Source: Parvularcula sp038749595
Lineage (GTDB): Bacteria; Pseudomonadota; Alphaproteobacteria; Caulobacterales; Parvularculaceae
DNA: 64,000 nt
Reading direction: 5' to 3'
Assembly (NCBI GenBank): GCA_038749595.1
Contig: JBCDHW010000006.1
Location: 62,001-126,000 of the forward strand
Positions 24,898-33,576 of this stretch are shown in pieces. Positions within the stretch are counted from its first letter, which is position 1. Each line of letters starts with the position of its first letter. The notes under the pieces are model-generated. The model did no database searches and had not been told where the DNA came from. It saw only the letters and a program-made list of their open reading frames with translations. The position numbers were made by a program, and so were the translations under genes.

Positions 24898-25704
24898 GTG
24901 ACCAACCTCCCGAAGAGTGATGTTCTGCATACATCTGTGACACGTGGCTGGCTCACGCTGACCATGGATGATCCGCGCACCAAAAATGCGCTATCTGAAG
25001 AAATGGCACGGTCTCTCGCAGCCGTTTTATCGGCAGTGGAGGATGATCGGACCATCCGCGGCATCACACTTCGCGGCGCCAACGGTGTGTTTTGTTCTGG
25101 GGGCGACCTAAAAGGCATGGCCTCGAAGATAGCGGCGCGAGACCGAGACGCCATTATGGCGATGAGCAAAGCCGGTGGCGAGATGTTTGCCCAACTCAAT
25201 GAACAGCCGCAATTCGTCTTTGTTCAGATCGACGGCCCGGCGATGGCAGGCGGGCTAGGGCTCGCGTGTTGCGGCGACTTGGTGGCGGTGACGCCAGCCG
25301 CAAAATTCGCCCTTACCGAAGCGCAGTTGGGCATTCCTCCAGCTCAGATTGCGCCGTATCTTGTTGCGCGACTTGGCCTCCCAACCACACGAAGACTAAT
25401 GTTGACAGCCGCGAAAATCGATGCCGAAGGCGCGCTGACAATCGGGTTGGCAGACCACCTCGTATCGACAGCGACAGAAATGGAACGCTTTGAAGACCAA
25501 GTAATTTCTTCTGTTTTGAGCTGCGCCCCCGGGGCCTTGGCCGCGAGCAAAAGAGTGGCGCTTGAAGCTGCGTCGGCTCCCCCCCGAGAGCTCTCTGACG
25601 ACGCAGCTACAGCGTTTACGGACTGTCTGCTATCTGACGAAGGAGCTGAAGGGATCGCCAGCTTTATTGGCAAAAGAAAACCTCGCTGGGCCGACTATGA
25701 CTGA
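24898..25704 (+). CDS. Enoyl-CoA hydratase family protein (AtuE/LiuC-like)
   Basis: A 268-residue crotonase-fold protein. CoA-binding and oxyanion segments are ANGVFCSGGDLKGMA and GPAMAGGLGLACCGD, and the catalytic Glu is in FALTEAQLGIPPAQI. In the Atu/Liu scheme it hydrates the 3-alkylglutaconyl-CoA made by the carboxylase. It starts with GTG, preceded by GAGGA at a good distance, and overlaps the alpha-subunit gene by 8 bases. Confidence 0.88.
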   Translation: MTNLPKSDVLHTSVTRGWLTLTMDDPRTKNALSEEMARSLAAVLSAVEDDRTIRGITLRGANGVFCSGGDLKGMASKIAARDRDAIMAMSKAGGEMFAQLNEQPQFVFVQIDGPAMAGGLGLACCGDLVAVTPAAKFALTEAQLGIPPAQIAPYLVARLGLPTTRRLMLTAAKIDAEGALTIGLADHLVSTATEMERFEDQVISSVLSCAPGALAASKRVALEAASAPPRELSDDAATAFTDCLLSDEGAEGIASFIGKRKPRWADYD

Positions 25705-27679
25705 ACGGTTTTCATCCGTCCTCGTCGCGAACAGAGGCGAAATTGCGCTGCGGATCATGAAGAGTGCGCGCAACCTTGGCTATCGAACGATCGCCGTCGC
25801 TTCCGAAGCAGACAGACGTGCGCCCCATGCTGACTTTGCCGATGCGTGCGTGTTGATCGGCGCTTCGCCAACGAATGAAAGCTATCTGTGTAGCGATAAA
25901 ATTATCAAAGCGGCGAAAGAAACGGGCGCCGAAGCCATTCACCCAGGATATGGCTTCCTCTCGGAGAATGCTGAGTTTGCAAGAAGTGTTGTTGAGGCGG
26001 GCCTTGTCTTCATCGGCCCATCTCCCGAAGCCATCGCGCTTATGGGCGATAAAGCGATTGCCAAACGCCGAATGATTGATGCGGGTGTTCCGTGTATCCC
26101 GGGATATCAGGGGACTGATCAAGACGACCAACGGTTTGTCGAAGCCGCTGAACGGGCTGGTTTTCCGGTGATGATCAAAGCGGCGGCGGGCGGCGGCGGG
26201 CGCGGCATGCGCCTCGTTCATCGGATAGAAGACCTGCAAGCGGGGCTCGACGACGCACGGAAAGAAGCGGAGGCCGCGTTTGGTTCACGTGCACTCATCC
26301 TTGAGAAGGCGGTTCAACGTGCACGTCATATCGAGATCCAAGTCCTCGGCGACAAGTACGGATCAATCATTCACTTAGGTGAACGTGATTGCTCATTACA
26401 AAGACGGCACCAAAAGGTCATAGAAGAAGCACCCTCCCCCGCGGTTGATGAGGCGTTACGGGGGAAGATGGGCGCTGCAGCGGTCAATGCCGCCAAGGCT
26501 GTTGACTATCAAGGTGCCGGTACCGTTGAATTTCTCCTCGCCGACGACGGCGCGTTTTATTTCCTCGAAATGAATACGCGCCTCCAGGTCGAGCACCCCG
26601 TCACCGAGGAAGTGACGGGGCTGGATCTAGTCGCCTTACAGCTTGCAATCGCCCAGGGTCGGCCGCTTGAAAAGACGCAAGATGATATACGCCTCAAAGG
26701 CCACGCAATCGAGGCTCGTCTTTACGCGGAAGACCCCAGTCAGAATTTTCTTCCGTCTACGGGGTTTATCCATCTTTGGAACCCACCCAAAGACGCCCGC
26801 GTCGATGCAGGAATCGAGTCTGGGATGGAGGTCACATCGTTTTACGACCCGATGTTGGCCAAGATCATTGCGACCGGCGAGACCCGAGAAGATGCTCGGC
26901 GGAAACTCGTCAAAGCCCTTGAAGAAACAACGCTTCTTGGCCTGACGACAAACCGCGCTTTCCTCCGAACCCTCCTCGAAGACCAAGTTTTCAAGACCGG
27001 TCAGTGCCGTACAGACCATATTGACGGAGCGGGGATCGCGACCCGGGATGAAGCATCAGAGCAGTCGATAGCGCTCTGCGCCGTGATCCAACACTTAGAC
27101 GCGTTTAAGCAAGTGGCCGAGAACGCGGCGTTGCCCGAGGAACTCGCGCACTGGAGCAGTTCCGAGGCCTATCCAAAGCCCTATCACTATACCCTCGATG
27201 GTCACGACTATCAGTGTACCGTGTGTCGTCGTACGGACGGCTTCATCGTTTGCGTCGACCAGGAAAAGATCGGCGTTGATCAGATTGAGCTTACGGAGGA
27301 CAGCGGCGTTGCTGCGATCGATGGCGAACGGGTCCGGTTCGATTTCATCATCGATGGATCCAAGCTTTTCCTGAGCCTTCCGTACACAACGCTTACAGTG
27401 GAAAACGCGCTGACCAGCCGAGAACGCGGCACGGCCGAAGTTTCCGCTGGCGCTGTGACTGCTCCGATGCATGGGCTTGTGTCCTCCGTCTTCGTTGAGG
27501 AAGGCGCGAAGGTCCGTCGCGGTGATCGCCTGGCGTTACTTGAGGCCATGAAAATGCAGCACGAAATCAGTTCACCAACCGATGGTACAGTCTCAAACGT
27601 CCTCGCTGCAGCAGGAAAACAGGTTGCGAGCGGAGACACCTTGGTCATAGTCGAGCCCGAAGAGGAGCAAGCGTCGTGA
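25697..27679 (+). CDS. Acyl-CoA carboxylase alpha (biotin carboxylase/BCCP) subunit
   Basis: A 660-residue two-part protein of the usual MccA/AtuF length. The biotin carboxylase part (1-450) begins FSSVLVANRGEIALRI, has the ATP-grasp loop KAAAGGGGRGMRLV and the NTRLQVEHPVTEE active-site motif. The C-terminal BCCP domain carries the biotin Lys619 in LEAMKMQHE. It carboxylates its biotin with ATP and bicarbonate and passes CO2 to the beta subunit. The longer upstream frame lies wholly inside the hydratase gene; the ATG at 25697 matches the family N-terminus. Confidence 0.92.
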   Translation: MTERFSSVLVANRGEIALRIMKSARNLGYRTIAVASEADRRAPHADFADACVLIGASPTNESYLCSDKIIKAAKETGAEAIHPGYGFLSENAEFARSVVEAGLVFIGPSPEAIALMGDKAIAKRRMIDAGVPCIPGYQGTDQDDQRFVEAAERAGFPVMIKAAAGGGGRGMRLVHRIEDLQAGLDDARKEAEAAFGSRALILEKAVQRARHIEIQVLGDKYGSIIHLGERDCSLQRRHQKVIEEAPSPAVDEALRGKMGAAAVNAAKAVDYQGAGTVEFLLADDGAFYFLEMNTRLQVEHPVTEEVTGLDLVALQLAIAQGRPLEKTQDDIRLKGHAIEARLYAEDPSQNFLPSTGFIHLWNPPKDARVDAGIESGMEVTSFYDPMLAKIIATGETREDARRKLVKALEETTLLGLTTNRAFLRTLLEDQVFKTGQCRTDHIDGAGIATRDEASEQSIALCAVIQHLDAFKQVAENAALPEELAHWSSSEAYPKPYHYTLDGHDYQCTVCRRTDGFIVCVDQEKIGVDQIELTEDSGVAAIDGERVRFDFIIDGSKLFLSLPYTTLTVENALTSRERGTAEVSAGAVTAPMHGLVSSVFVEEGAKVRRGDRLALLEAMKMQHEISSPTDGTVSNVLAAAGKQVASGDTLVIVEPEEEQAS

Positions 27680-28800
27680 AATCCCCTATCTGCGAAATGT
27701 TCGACATTGAATTTCCCCTTCTCGCCTTCAGCCATTGCCGGGACGTCGTTGCTGCTGTTTCCAAAGCGGGCGGCCTGGGTGTCTTTGGTGCGGTCAACCA
27801 CACCCCTGCGCAGCTTAAAGAAGAGCTGAACTGGATCGACGATCACGTTGACGGAAAGCCGTACGGGCTCGATCTGATCGTCCCGACAAAGAGTGTCTTG
27901 CAAGAGGGACCGGTCGACAAGAAAGCGCTCGTGGGGATGATTCCTTCCGAGCACAAATCGTTCGCAGGCGGTGTTTTGGAGAAATCCGGTATCGCGGCGG
28001 ATGACCTCGACGAAAGGCGGGAGGATCATCTCCATTTCCTCGACAACCTGACGCCCGACGGTGCGGGAGACGCGCTGGACACGGCATTTGAGCACCCGGT
28101 CAAGCTGCTCGTGAATGCCCTCGGCGTTCCGCCCCAGCTGATGCTCGACAAAGCGCGCGCACACGGAGTGAAGGTGGGCGCCCTCGTCGGCTCAGCTGCC
28201 CATGCGGCCAAACAAGTCGAAGCCGGTGTCGACGTCCTCATTGCGGCGGGCGGCGAGGCTGGCGGCCATTGCGGAGAGGTTTCCACCATCGTCCTGGTCC
28301 CTGAGGTTGTTCGGGTCGCGCAGGGAACGCCCGTGCTCGCGGCGGGCGGCATCGCGACTGGCGATCAGATGGCCGGCCTGATGGCCATGGGCGCGGCGGG
28401 CGCGTGGTGCGGCTCGGTTTGGCTCACCACGACAGAGGCGGAAACAAGCCAGTCGGTGAAGGACAAAATGATCGCGGCACGATCATCGGATACGGTCCGG
28501 TCACGATCCCGCACGGGGAAGCCCTCGCGGCAACTGAAAAGTCCGTGGACCGATGCTTGGGAGGCGGACGGACCCCAGCCCCTCCCCATGCCGCTGCAAA
28601 CACTGGTCTCTGAACCCGCGCTGAGAAAGCTCGACAAGCTTGCCGACGGCGGAAACGAAGCCGCCAAAGAGCTCGCCACCTATTGGGTCGGCCAAGCCGT
28701 TGGGTTAATGAACGAGACAGAAACCGCGGGCCAGGTGGTCCAGCGCTTCAAAGAGGAATTCGCTCAGGCCTACGAACGGCTAACCGAGACCCTTGGTTGA
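27676..28800 (+). CDS. Nitronate-monooxygenase-family FMN protein
   Basis: A 374-residue TIM-barrel flavoprotein of the NPD/2-nitropropane dioxygenase family. FMN-binding and active-site segments are VSKAGGLGVFGAV, AAGGEAGGHCGEVSTIVLVPEV with the conserved His, and AAGGIATGDQMAGLMAMGAAG. Members oxidise alkyl nitronates or act as other FMN-dependent enzymes; in acyl-CoA gene clusters their role is not settled. It starts with GTG and overlaps the carboxylase alpha stop by 4 bases, so it belongs to the same operon. Confidence 0.85.
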   Translation: MKSPICEMFDIEFPLLAFSHCRDVVAAVSKAGGLGVFGAVNHTPAQLKEELNWIDDHVDGKPYGLDLIVPTKSVLQEGPVDKKALVGMIPSEHKSFAGGVLEKSGIAADDLDERREDHLHFLDNLTPDGAGDALDTAFEHPVKLLVNALGVPPQLMLDKARAHGVKVGALVGSAAHAAKQVEAGVDVLIAAGGEAGGHCGEVSTIVLVPEVVRVAQGTPVLAAGGIATGDQMAGLMAMGAAGAWCGSVWLTTTEAETSQSVKDKMIAARSSDTVRSRSRTGKPSRQLKSPWTDAWEADGPQPLPMPLQTLVSEPALRKLDKLADGGNEAAKELATYWVGQAVGLMNETETAGQVVQRFKEEFAQAYERLTETLG

Positions 28801-29600
28801 TGATCGAGGAAGCACAGTTCTTTCTGGAAGAAACCCGCGCGCTCGCCGAAGTTTTGGAAGAATCCGGGCTCGATCCCGACGCGCCCACCCTCTTCAAGGA
28901 CTGGTCGCCGAACCAGATCGTCCGCCATTTGCACTTTTGGAATGGCGCAGCGCGAATGTCACTCGAAGACGAAACCCGCTTTGCGGAGATGCTTCAGAGC
29001 GCCTTCCCGGTGATCATGTCGAAGGGCCTCCGCGCATTCGAAGACCAGCACTTTCAAGGGCTTTCGGGACAGGCATTAAGGCATGCGTGGCTCGAAGAAG
29101 CAGAGCGTACGGCGGGGCTGTTTCTCCATGCGAATCCAGACCAGCGTTTGCCCTGGGCTGGCCCGCCAATGAGCGCGCAATCGTCGATCAGCGCCCGGCT
29201 GATGGAAACATGGGCCCACGGTCAAGCCATTTATGACGCGTGCGGTTTAGATCGCGATGATACCGATCGGATCTACCCCATCGCAGAGCTCGGCGTGCGG
29301 ACATTCGGATGGACCTACAAAGTCAGAGGCGCGGAGAAGCCGTCGACGAAGCCCTATGTGCGGCTCACCGCGCCGTCCGGCGCGACGTGGGCGTTCAATG
29401 ACGAGCGTGACGACGAAGTGGTCGCTGGATCCGCGACCGCTTTTTGCCAAGTTGTCACCCAAACACGGAACATAGCGGATGTCGACTTGACCGTCACGGG
29501 CGCTGTCGCGACCGACTGGATGCAAAAGGCTCAGTGCTTTGCGGGCGCTCCCGAAACGCCTCCCGCTCCTGGTGTGCGCAGAAAGCAAATCTTGAGCTGA
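28800..29600 (+). CDS. TIGR03084-type metal-binding protein (DinB/maleylpyruvate isomerase-like)
   Basis: A 266-residue protein with an N-terminal four-helix DinB-like bundle (FKDWSPNQIVRHLHFWN and ETWAHGQAIYDACG supply the putative metal-binding His residues) and a C-terminal small domain. TIGR03084 proteins are common in actinobacteria and alphaproteobacteria and lack an assigned reaction. Its ATG overlaps the last base of the previous stop codon (TGATG), which ties it to the atuA-like operon as the last gene. A thiol-dependent isomerase or transferase role is only a guess. Confidence 0.8.
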   Translation: MIEEAQFFLEETRALAEVLEESGLDPDAPTLFKDWSPNQIVRHLHFWNGAARMSLEDETRFAEMLQSAFPVIMSKGLRAFEDQHFQGLSGQALRHAWLEEAERTAGLFLHANPDQRLPWAGPPMSAQSSISARLMETWAHGQAIYDACGLDRDDTDRIYPIAELGVRTFGWTYKVRGAEKPSTKPYVRLTAPSGATWAFNDERDDEVVAGSATAFCQVVTQTRNIADVDLTVTGAVATDWMQKAQCFAGAPETPPAPGVRRKQILS

Positions 29601-30181
29601 GTGCCCAGCAAGTTGCCGAATGTTTGGCGTCTTTGTTCCCTTCCAGAACATTTTTGTCGGCGCTGTTTCATACTTACGCAATTATACGCTTACAGAGCTT
29701 TTTATACAATATCCGTAGACCGATGATCGGATTATTTTGATCCTTCGCTGAAGGATTTCGTTTGTACAAATATCCGGCAAAAACGTTACGTTCAAATCTC
29801 GTCAAAAACCCTGATACTGCTTTCAAGAAGTCACGACTTGAAGACAAAATCGTACACCTTGATCGAGAGTCAACATCTTTAGATCGCTGTTATCATGAAG
29901 CTTTTACCGACTGCGCGAAGTTCATGATTAGCGCGTTGATCCGTACCAGTATAATCTGCGACGCCGATCAAAGACCTTAAACCTTAGCACCGAATTCGAC
30001 CGCTTGAACGAAGGCCCCAATAGGATTTGATACATAGTCTCGCCGCAGACGGGTACCGCTGCGGAAGAAACCGACATGCCTTGAAATGGTCGTATTTCGG
30101 GCCGGACAAGGGACACATTTTCTCCGCAACTCCGTCGGGCGAGTTTCTTTGAGCGGATATTCCGCGTGGGAGATGGGTTTT
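29601..30181. other. AT-rich intergenic gap without a convincing gene
   Basis: About 580 bases between the TIGR03084-type gene and the DUF1800 lipoprotein. The stretch from about 29,640 to 29,970 is visibly richer in A and T than its surroundings. It holds one weak hairpin (29740-29759) and a TTG-initiated frame of 72 codons (29762-29980) that I do not accept as a gene. The promoter of the DUF1800 gene must lie in the last part; I cannot point to clear -35 and -10 boxes. Confidence 0.6.
29740..29759 (+). terminator. Weak terminator-like hairpin
   Basis: ATCCTTC and GAAGGAT form a 7-base stem with a GCT loop, followed by TTTCG. It is 140 bases after the last gene of the atuA-like operon and could end that transcript, but the stem is short and the T-run poor. 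Confidence 0.35.
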
Positions 30182-32185
30182 ATGAAGGCGTCGTTTCGGA
30201 CAGCACTTTTATGCGCGGCAGCTCTGTCGGCATGTAAGCCTGTCGTCGAGACTCCAGGCATTACTCCAAATACTGAAGAGCCGTCGACACCGCCGAACCC
30301 TACGCCGGCTCCTCCGCCTCCGCCGCCGCCGCCTCCCGCGGCGCCGCAGCCCCAGCCTGCACCGACGCCGGATCCTGCTCCAGAACCGGATCCAGCACCC
30401 GAACCTGACCCAGCTCCAACGCCGGAACCGGCGCCGAGCCCAGAGCCTTCGCCCGAACCTGAGCCAGAGCCTGAGCCTGAGCCTGAACCCGAGCCGGAGC
30501 CAGAACCCGAGCCGGAGCCAGAACCCGAGCCTGAGCCAGAGCCAGAACCCGAGCCTGAGCCGGAGCCCGAGCCGGAGCCAGAACCTGAGCCGGAGCCGCT
30601 GCCTGAGTTGACGGCGGAAGAAGCGTCCCGTTTCCTTCGCCAAGCCACGTTCGGCGCGTCGTCATCAGATCACAGCGCCCTGATGGACGTAGGACTTAGT
30701 GCTTGGATTGCTGACCAAGTGCAGAAGCCCACGATTGGCTACCTCGAACGCTTACAGGAAGAACGCGACGCAGACGCCGTACGTGACTGGATGCCCAAAA
30801 GTCTCTTTTGGGAACGTGCCATCTATGGAGAGGATCAGCTGCGCCAGCGGATGGCCTATGCGCTTTCTCAGATCGTGGTCGCGTCGCTCGCCGATGCCAC
30901 AGTTGAGCGGTACACGATCGAATTCGGCGTCTACGCCGACTTGCTTCAAGACTATGCGCTTGGCAATTATTGCACGTTGGTGCGCGAGGTTTCGTTCAAT
31001 CCGATCATGGGTTTATACCTCACTCACCTCGGCAACCGAAAGGCTGACCCCGTCAGCGGGTTCGTTCCTGACGAGAACTACGCGCGCGAGGTGATGCAGC
31101 TCTTCACGATCGGGCTCGTCGACCTCGATGCCAATGGCCAACCACTAGGTACGGAAACGTACACGAACGATGACGTCGAAGGACTCGCACAGATTTTCAC
31201 CGGATTGAGTTGGGCAGATACGGATTTTGACAGCCCACGGATCACCGACAACAACCGATTCCTCCCGATGGAAAGCTTCCGTGCACAGCATGAAGACGGT
31301 GCGAAGGAGTTCTTAGGAACGTCCGTAAACGTTGGAGATGACGCGGTTGTTAGTGTCAATGCGGCGCTCGACTTCTTGCTGGCGCATCCCAACGTCGCGC
31401 CATTCATCTCTAAGCAGTTGATTCAAAAACTTGTTACTTCGAACCCCTCGCCGGACTATGTGGGTCGCGTCAGCGCTGCATTCGAGAATGGCTCCTTCGA
31501 GTTGCCCGATGGGACCGTTGTTGGCTCTGGTACGCGATGTGATCTCTCGGCAACCGCCGCAGCGATTCTGTTGGATCCTGAAGCACGCGGTGTCTCCGAA
31601 GACCCGAACTTTGGGAAGATCCGTGCACCGGTCCTGCGCGTCGCCGACTTGCTCCGTACCTATCGCTCGGATAAATCGGTTACGACAACTGGCCCGATTA
31701 TGTCGTCGAATGACCTCGATAATCTCGACGGCTCGCGTCGCCTGTCCCAGAACGTCTTTACCTCTCCGTCAGTCTTCAACTATTTCCGTCCCGGATATGT
31801 TGCTCCGGGGTCGGAGAGTGCCGACCTGGGCCTCGTGACGCCCGAGCTCCAAATGGCAACGACCACGTCGATGGTTTTCTACATCAACACGATGGAGGAC
31901 TTCATCTCCAACGAGGGCGGCGAACTTCACCCCACACGGCAAACGATTGCTGAAATGGATTTCACAGAGCTGCGGGCGCTCACTGATGACCCGACAGCGC
32001 TCGTCGATCGTGTCGTCGATGATCTCCTCGGAGGCGTGATCGACGCAACAAACCGTACAGAGATCATCGATGCAGTTGGGCTGATCGATCTGAGTTCGAA
32101 TAACGAAGAACGCGACCGGTCGCGTCGGGTCAACACGGCCGTTCTGATGGCTGTGGTGTCACCCGAATACATGGTGCAGCGTTAG
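30182..32185 (+). CDS. DUF1800 lipoprotein with long Glu-Pro repeat
   Basis: A 667-residue exported protein. Residues 1-18 are a lipoprotein signal ending in the lipobox LSAC (Cys18). Residues 19-140 are a proline-rich linker, ending in 24 uninterrupted Glu-Pro pairs (about 92-139). From about 143 on it is DUF1800, starting with LTAEEASRFLRQATFGAS. The rod-like linker would hold the domain away from the membrane. GGGAG at 30168-30172 supports the ATG at 30182. DUF1800 and DUF1501 genes nearly always occur in pairs, as here with the gene 17 bases downstream; the pair's function is not known. Confidence 0.85.
   Translation: MKASFRTALLCAAALSACKPVVETPGITPNTEEPSTPPNPTPAPPPPPPPPPAAPQPQPAPTPDPAPEPDPAPEPDPAPTPEPAPSPEPSPEPEPEPEPEPEPEPEPEPEPEPEPEPEPEPEPEPEPEPEPEPEPEPEPLPELTAEEASRFLRQATFGASSSDHSALMDVGLSAWIADQVQKPTIGYLERLQEERDADAVRDWMPKSLFWERAIYGEDQLRQRMAYALSQIVVASLADATVERYTIEFGVYADLLQDYALGNYCTLVREVSFNPIMGLYLTHLGNRKADPVSGFVPDENYAREVMQLFTIGLVDLDANGQPLGTETYTNDDVEGLAQIFTGLSWADTDFDSPRITDNNRFLPMESFRAQHEDGAKEFLGTSVNVGDDAVVSVNAALDFLLAHPNVAPFISKQLIQKLVTSNPSPDYVGRVSAAFENGSFELPDGTVVGSGTRCDLSATAAAILLDPEARGVSEDPNFGKIRAPVLRVADLLRTYRSDKSVTTTGPIMSSNDLDNLDGSRRLSQNVFTSPSVFNYFRPGYVAPGSESADLGLVTPELQMATTTSMVFYINTMEDFISNEGGELHPTRQTIAEMDFTELRALTDDPTALVDRVVDDLLGGVIDATNRTEIIDAVGLIDLSSNNEERDRSRRVNTAVLMAVVSPEYMVQR
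30455..30598 (+). repeat. Hexanucleotide repeat encoding (Glu-Pro)24
   Basis: Twenty-four tandem GAR-CCN units inside the DUF1800 gene. The third positions vary (GAGCCT, GAGCCA, GAACCC), so the DNA repeat is imperfect while the peptide is perfect. On the opposite strand it reads as Ser/Gly repeats, which explains a long open frame there. Confidence 0.9.
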
Positions 32186-32202
32186 GAATGGGTGGGTGTA
32201 AC

Positions 32203-33576
32203 ATGTTGTCACGTCGTTCTTTTTTGCGAAGTTCTGCGACTGCCGTCGGAGGAGCAAGCCTCGCTCCCGTCGCCGCGAGAGCGTCCGGCCCGACCGATTA
32301 TAAAGCGCTCGTCTTCGTCTATCTCGACGGAGGGATCGATTGCCACGAAGTCCTTATAGGGTATGACATGGCATCATACGATCTATGGCGAGGCGCGCGC
32401 CAGGCCGTAATTGACCGCCTCGATACGGGGCCAAATGCGGGCATCCGTGCACGGGATAATCTCTTAGCTCTCGATCCGCTGAACGCTGATGACTTTGGCG
32501 GGCGTCAGTTTGCGATGCCGCCGGAATTCAGTGGTCTGCATACGCTCTTTCAAAGTGAAAAACTCGCGATCATCCCCAACGTTGGCCCGCTGATTGAACC
32601 AACGGACCGCGCGATGGTCGACGCGGGAACGGCGCTGTACCCGATGCGCCTTCGTTCGCACAATGACCAACGGTCAACCTGGCAGGCCTTGTCCGTCGAA
32701 GGTGCGCGGACGGGTTGGGGAGGCGAGTTCCTTGACGCATTTCAACAAACCTCTCCGTACACAGGCATTTCCCTCGCGGGGCAAAGCGTCTTCTTGTCGG
32801 GTAAGGAGACCCGTCAGATCAACCTGCCTTCATCGGGTAACATCACCGAGGTTTTCGGAGGGTCCGGGCGTGCCTACGGATCGCGAGAACTCGCCACCAA
32901 GCTCCTGAATTATTATAAAACAGCGGGCCTAAGCGCCGACAATGCGCTGATGCGTGACATCATGAACAGTCAGGCCCAAGCGATCGACAACACTGACTTG
33001 GCACGCACTGCGCTCGCTGGAAAAACCCTCGGGGACGCCGTCCGGATTTCCGGCAATGATCTGTCGGAGCAACTTGCCACCGTCGCCAACGTGATCGAAG
33101 CGCGTGATGATTTCGGCGTTAACCGGCAAGTGTTCTTTGTACGCATGGTTGGCTACGACTCCCACAGCAACCTGACCCAGAGGCTTCCGGATCTGCTGAC
33201 TCAGCTTTCTGACGCTTTGCTGAGCTTCCAGAATGCGCTCGACAGCGCTGGGCTGACCGATATGGTCACAACGATGACAGGCAGCGAGTTTGGACGAACA
33301 TTAGTCTCTAATGCACAGGGTACGGACCATGGCTGGGGAGGGCACCATTTCGCGATGGGCGGCGCCGTTGCCGGCGGCCGGATTGCTGGCGCGGTGCCGG
33401 AATTCGACGTTGGCAACATCAATCACGAGAAGCGGGGATCACTGATTCCGCAAATCTCCCTTGAGCAATACGGGTCGGAGTTTGGTCGGTGGTTTGGTCT
33501 CACCAACGCTGATCTGGATACGGTCTTTCCAAACAGAGATCGCTTTGAAACAGCGGCGCTCGGCGTTTTCCGTTAG
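32203..33576 (+). CDS. Tat-exported DUF1501 protein
   Basis: A 457-residue protein with a twin-arginine signal (SRRSFLRSSATAVGG, then AARA cleavage region). The rest matches DUF1501, an alkaline-phosphatase/sulfatase-fold family: YLDGGIDCHEVLIGYD near the start, HNDQRSTWQ, and TGSEFGRTL with TDHGWGGHHF near the end. It is the partner of the DUF1800 lipoprotein just upstream. I prefer the ATG at 32203, because the one at 32188 is too close to the preceding sequence to have a ribosome-binding site. It meets the convergent permease gene with a 4-base overlap. Confidence 0.85.
   Translation: MLSRRSFLRSSATAVGGASLAPVAARASGPTDYKALVFVYLDGGIDCHEVLIGYDMASYDLWRGARQAVIDRLDTGPNAGIRARDNLLALDPLNADDFGGRQFAMPPEFSGLHTLFQSEKLAIIPNVGPLIEPTDRAMVDAGTALYPMRLRSHNDQRSTWQALSVEGARTGWGGEFLDAFQQTSPYTGISLAGQSVFLSGKETRQINLPSSGNITEVFGGSGRAYGSRELATKLLNYYKTAGLSADNALMRDIMNSQAQAIDNTDLARTALAGKTLGDAVRISGNDLSEQLATVANVIEARDDFGVNRQVFFVRMVGYDSHSNLTQRLPDLLTQLSDALLSFQNALDSAGLTDMVTTMTGSEFGRTLVSNAQGTDHGWGGHHFAMGGAVAGGRIAGAVPEFDVGNINHEKRGSLIPQISLEQYGSEFGRWFGLTNADLDTVFPNRDRFETAALGVFR

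Noticed and set aside
29762..29980. TTG-started 72-codon frame in the AT-rich gap
   Set aside because: No ribosome-binding site, no recognisable domain and no conserved neighbours; probably chance in AT-rich DNA.
29977..30648. Long minus-strand frame with Ser-Gly repeats
   Set aside because: It is the antisense reading of the Glu-Pro repeat in the DUF1800 gene; it has no family features apart from low complexity.
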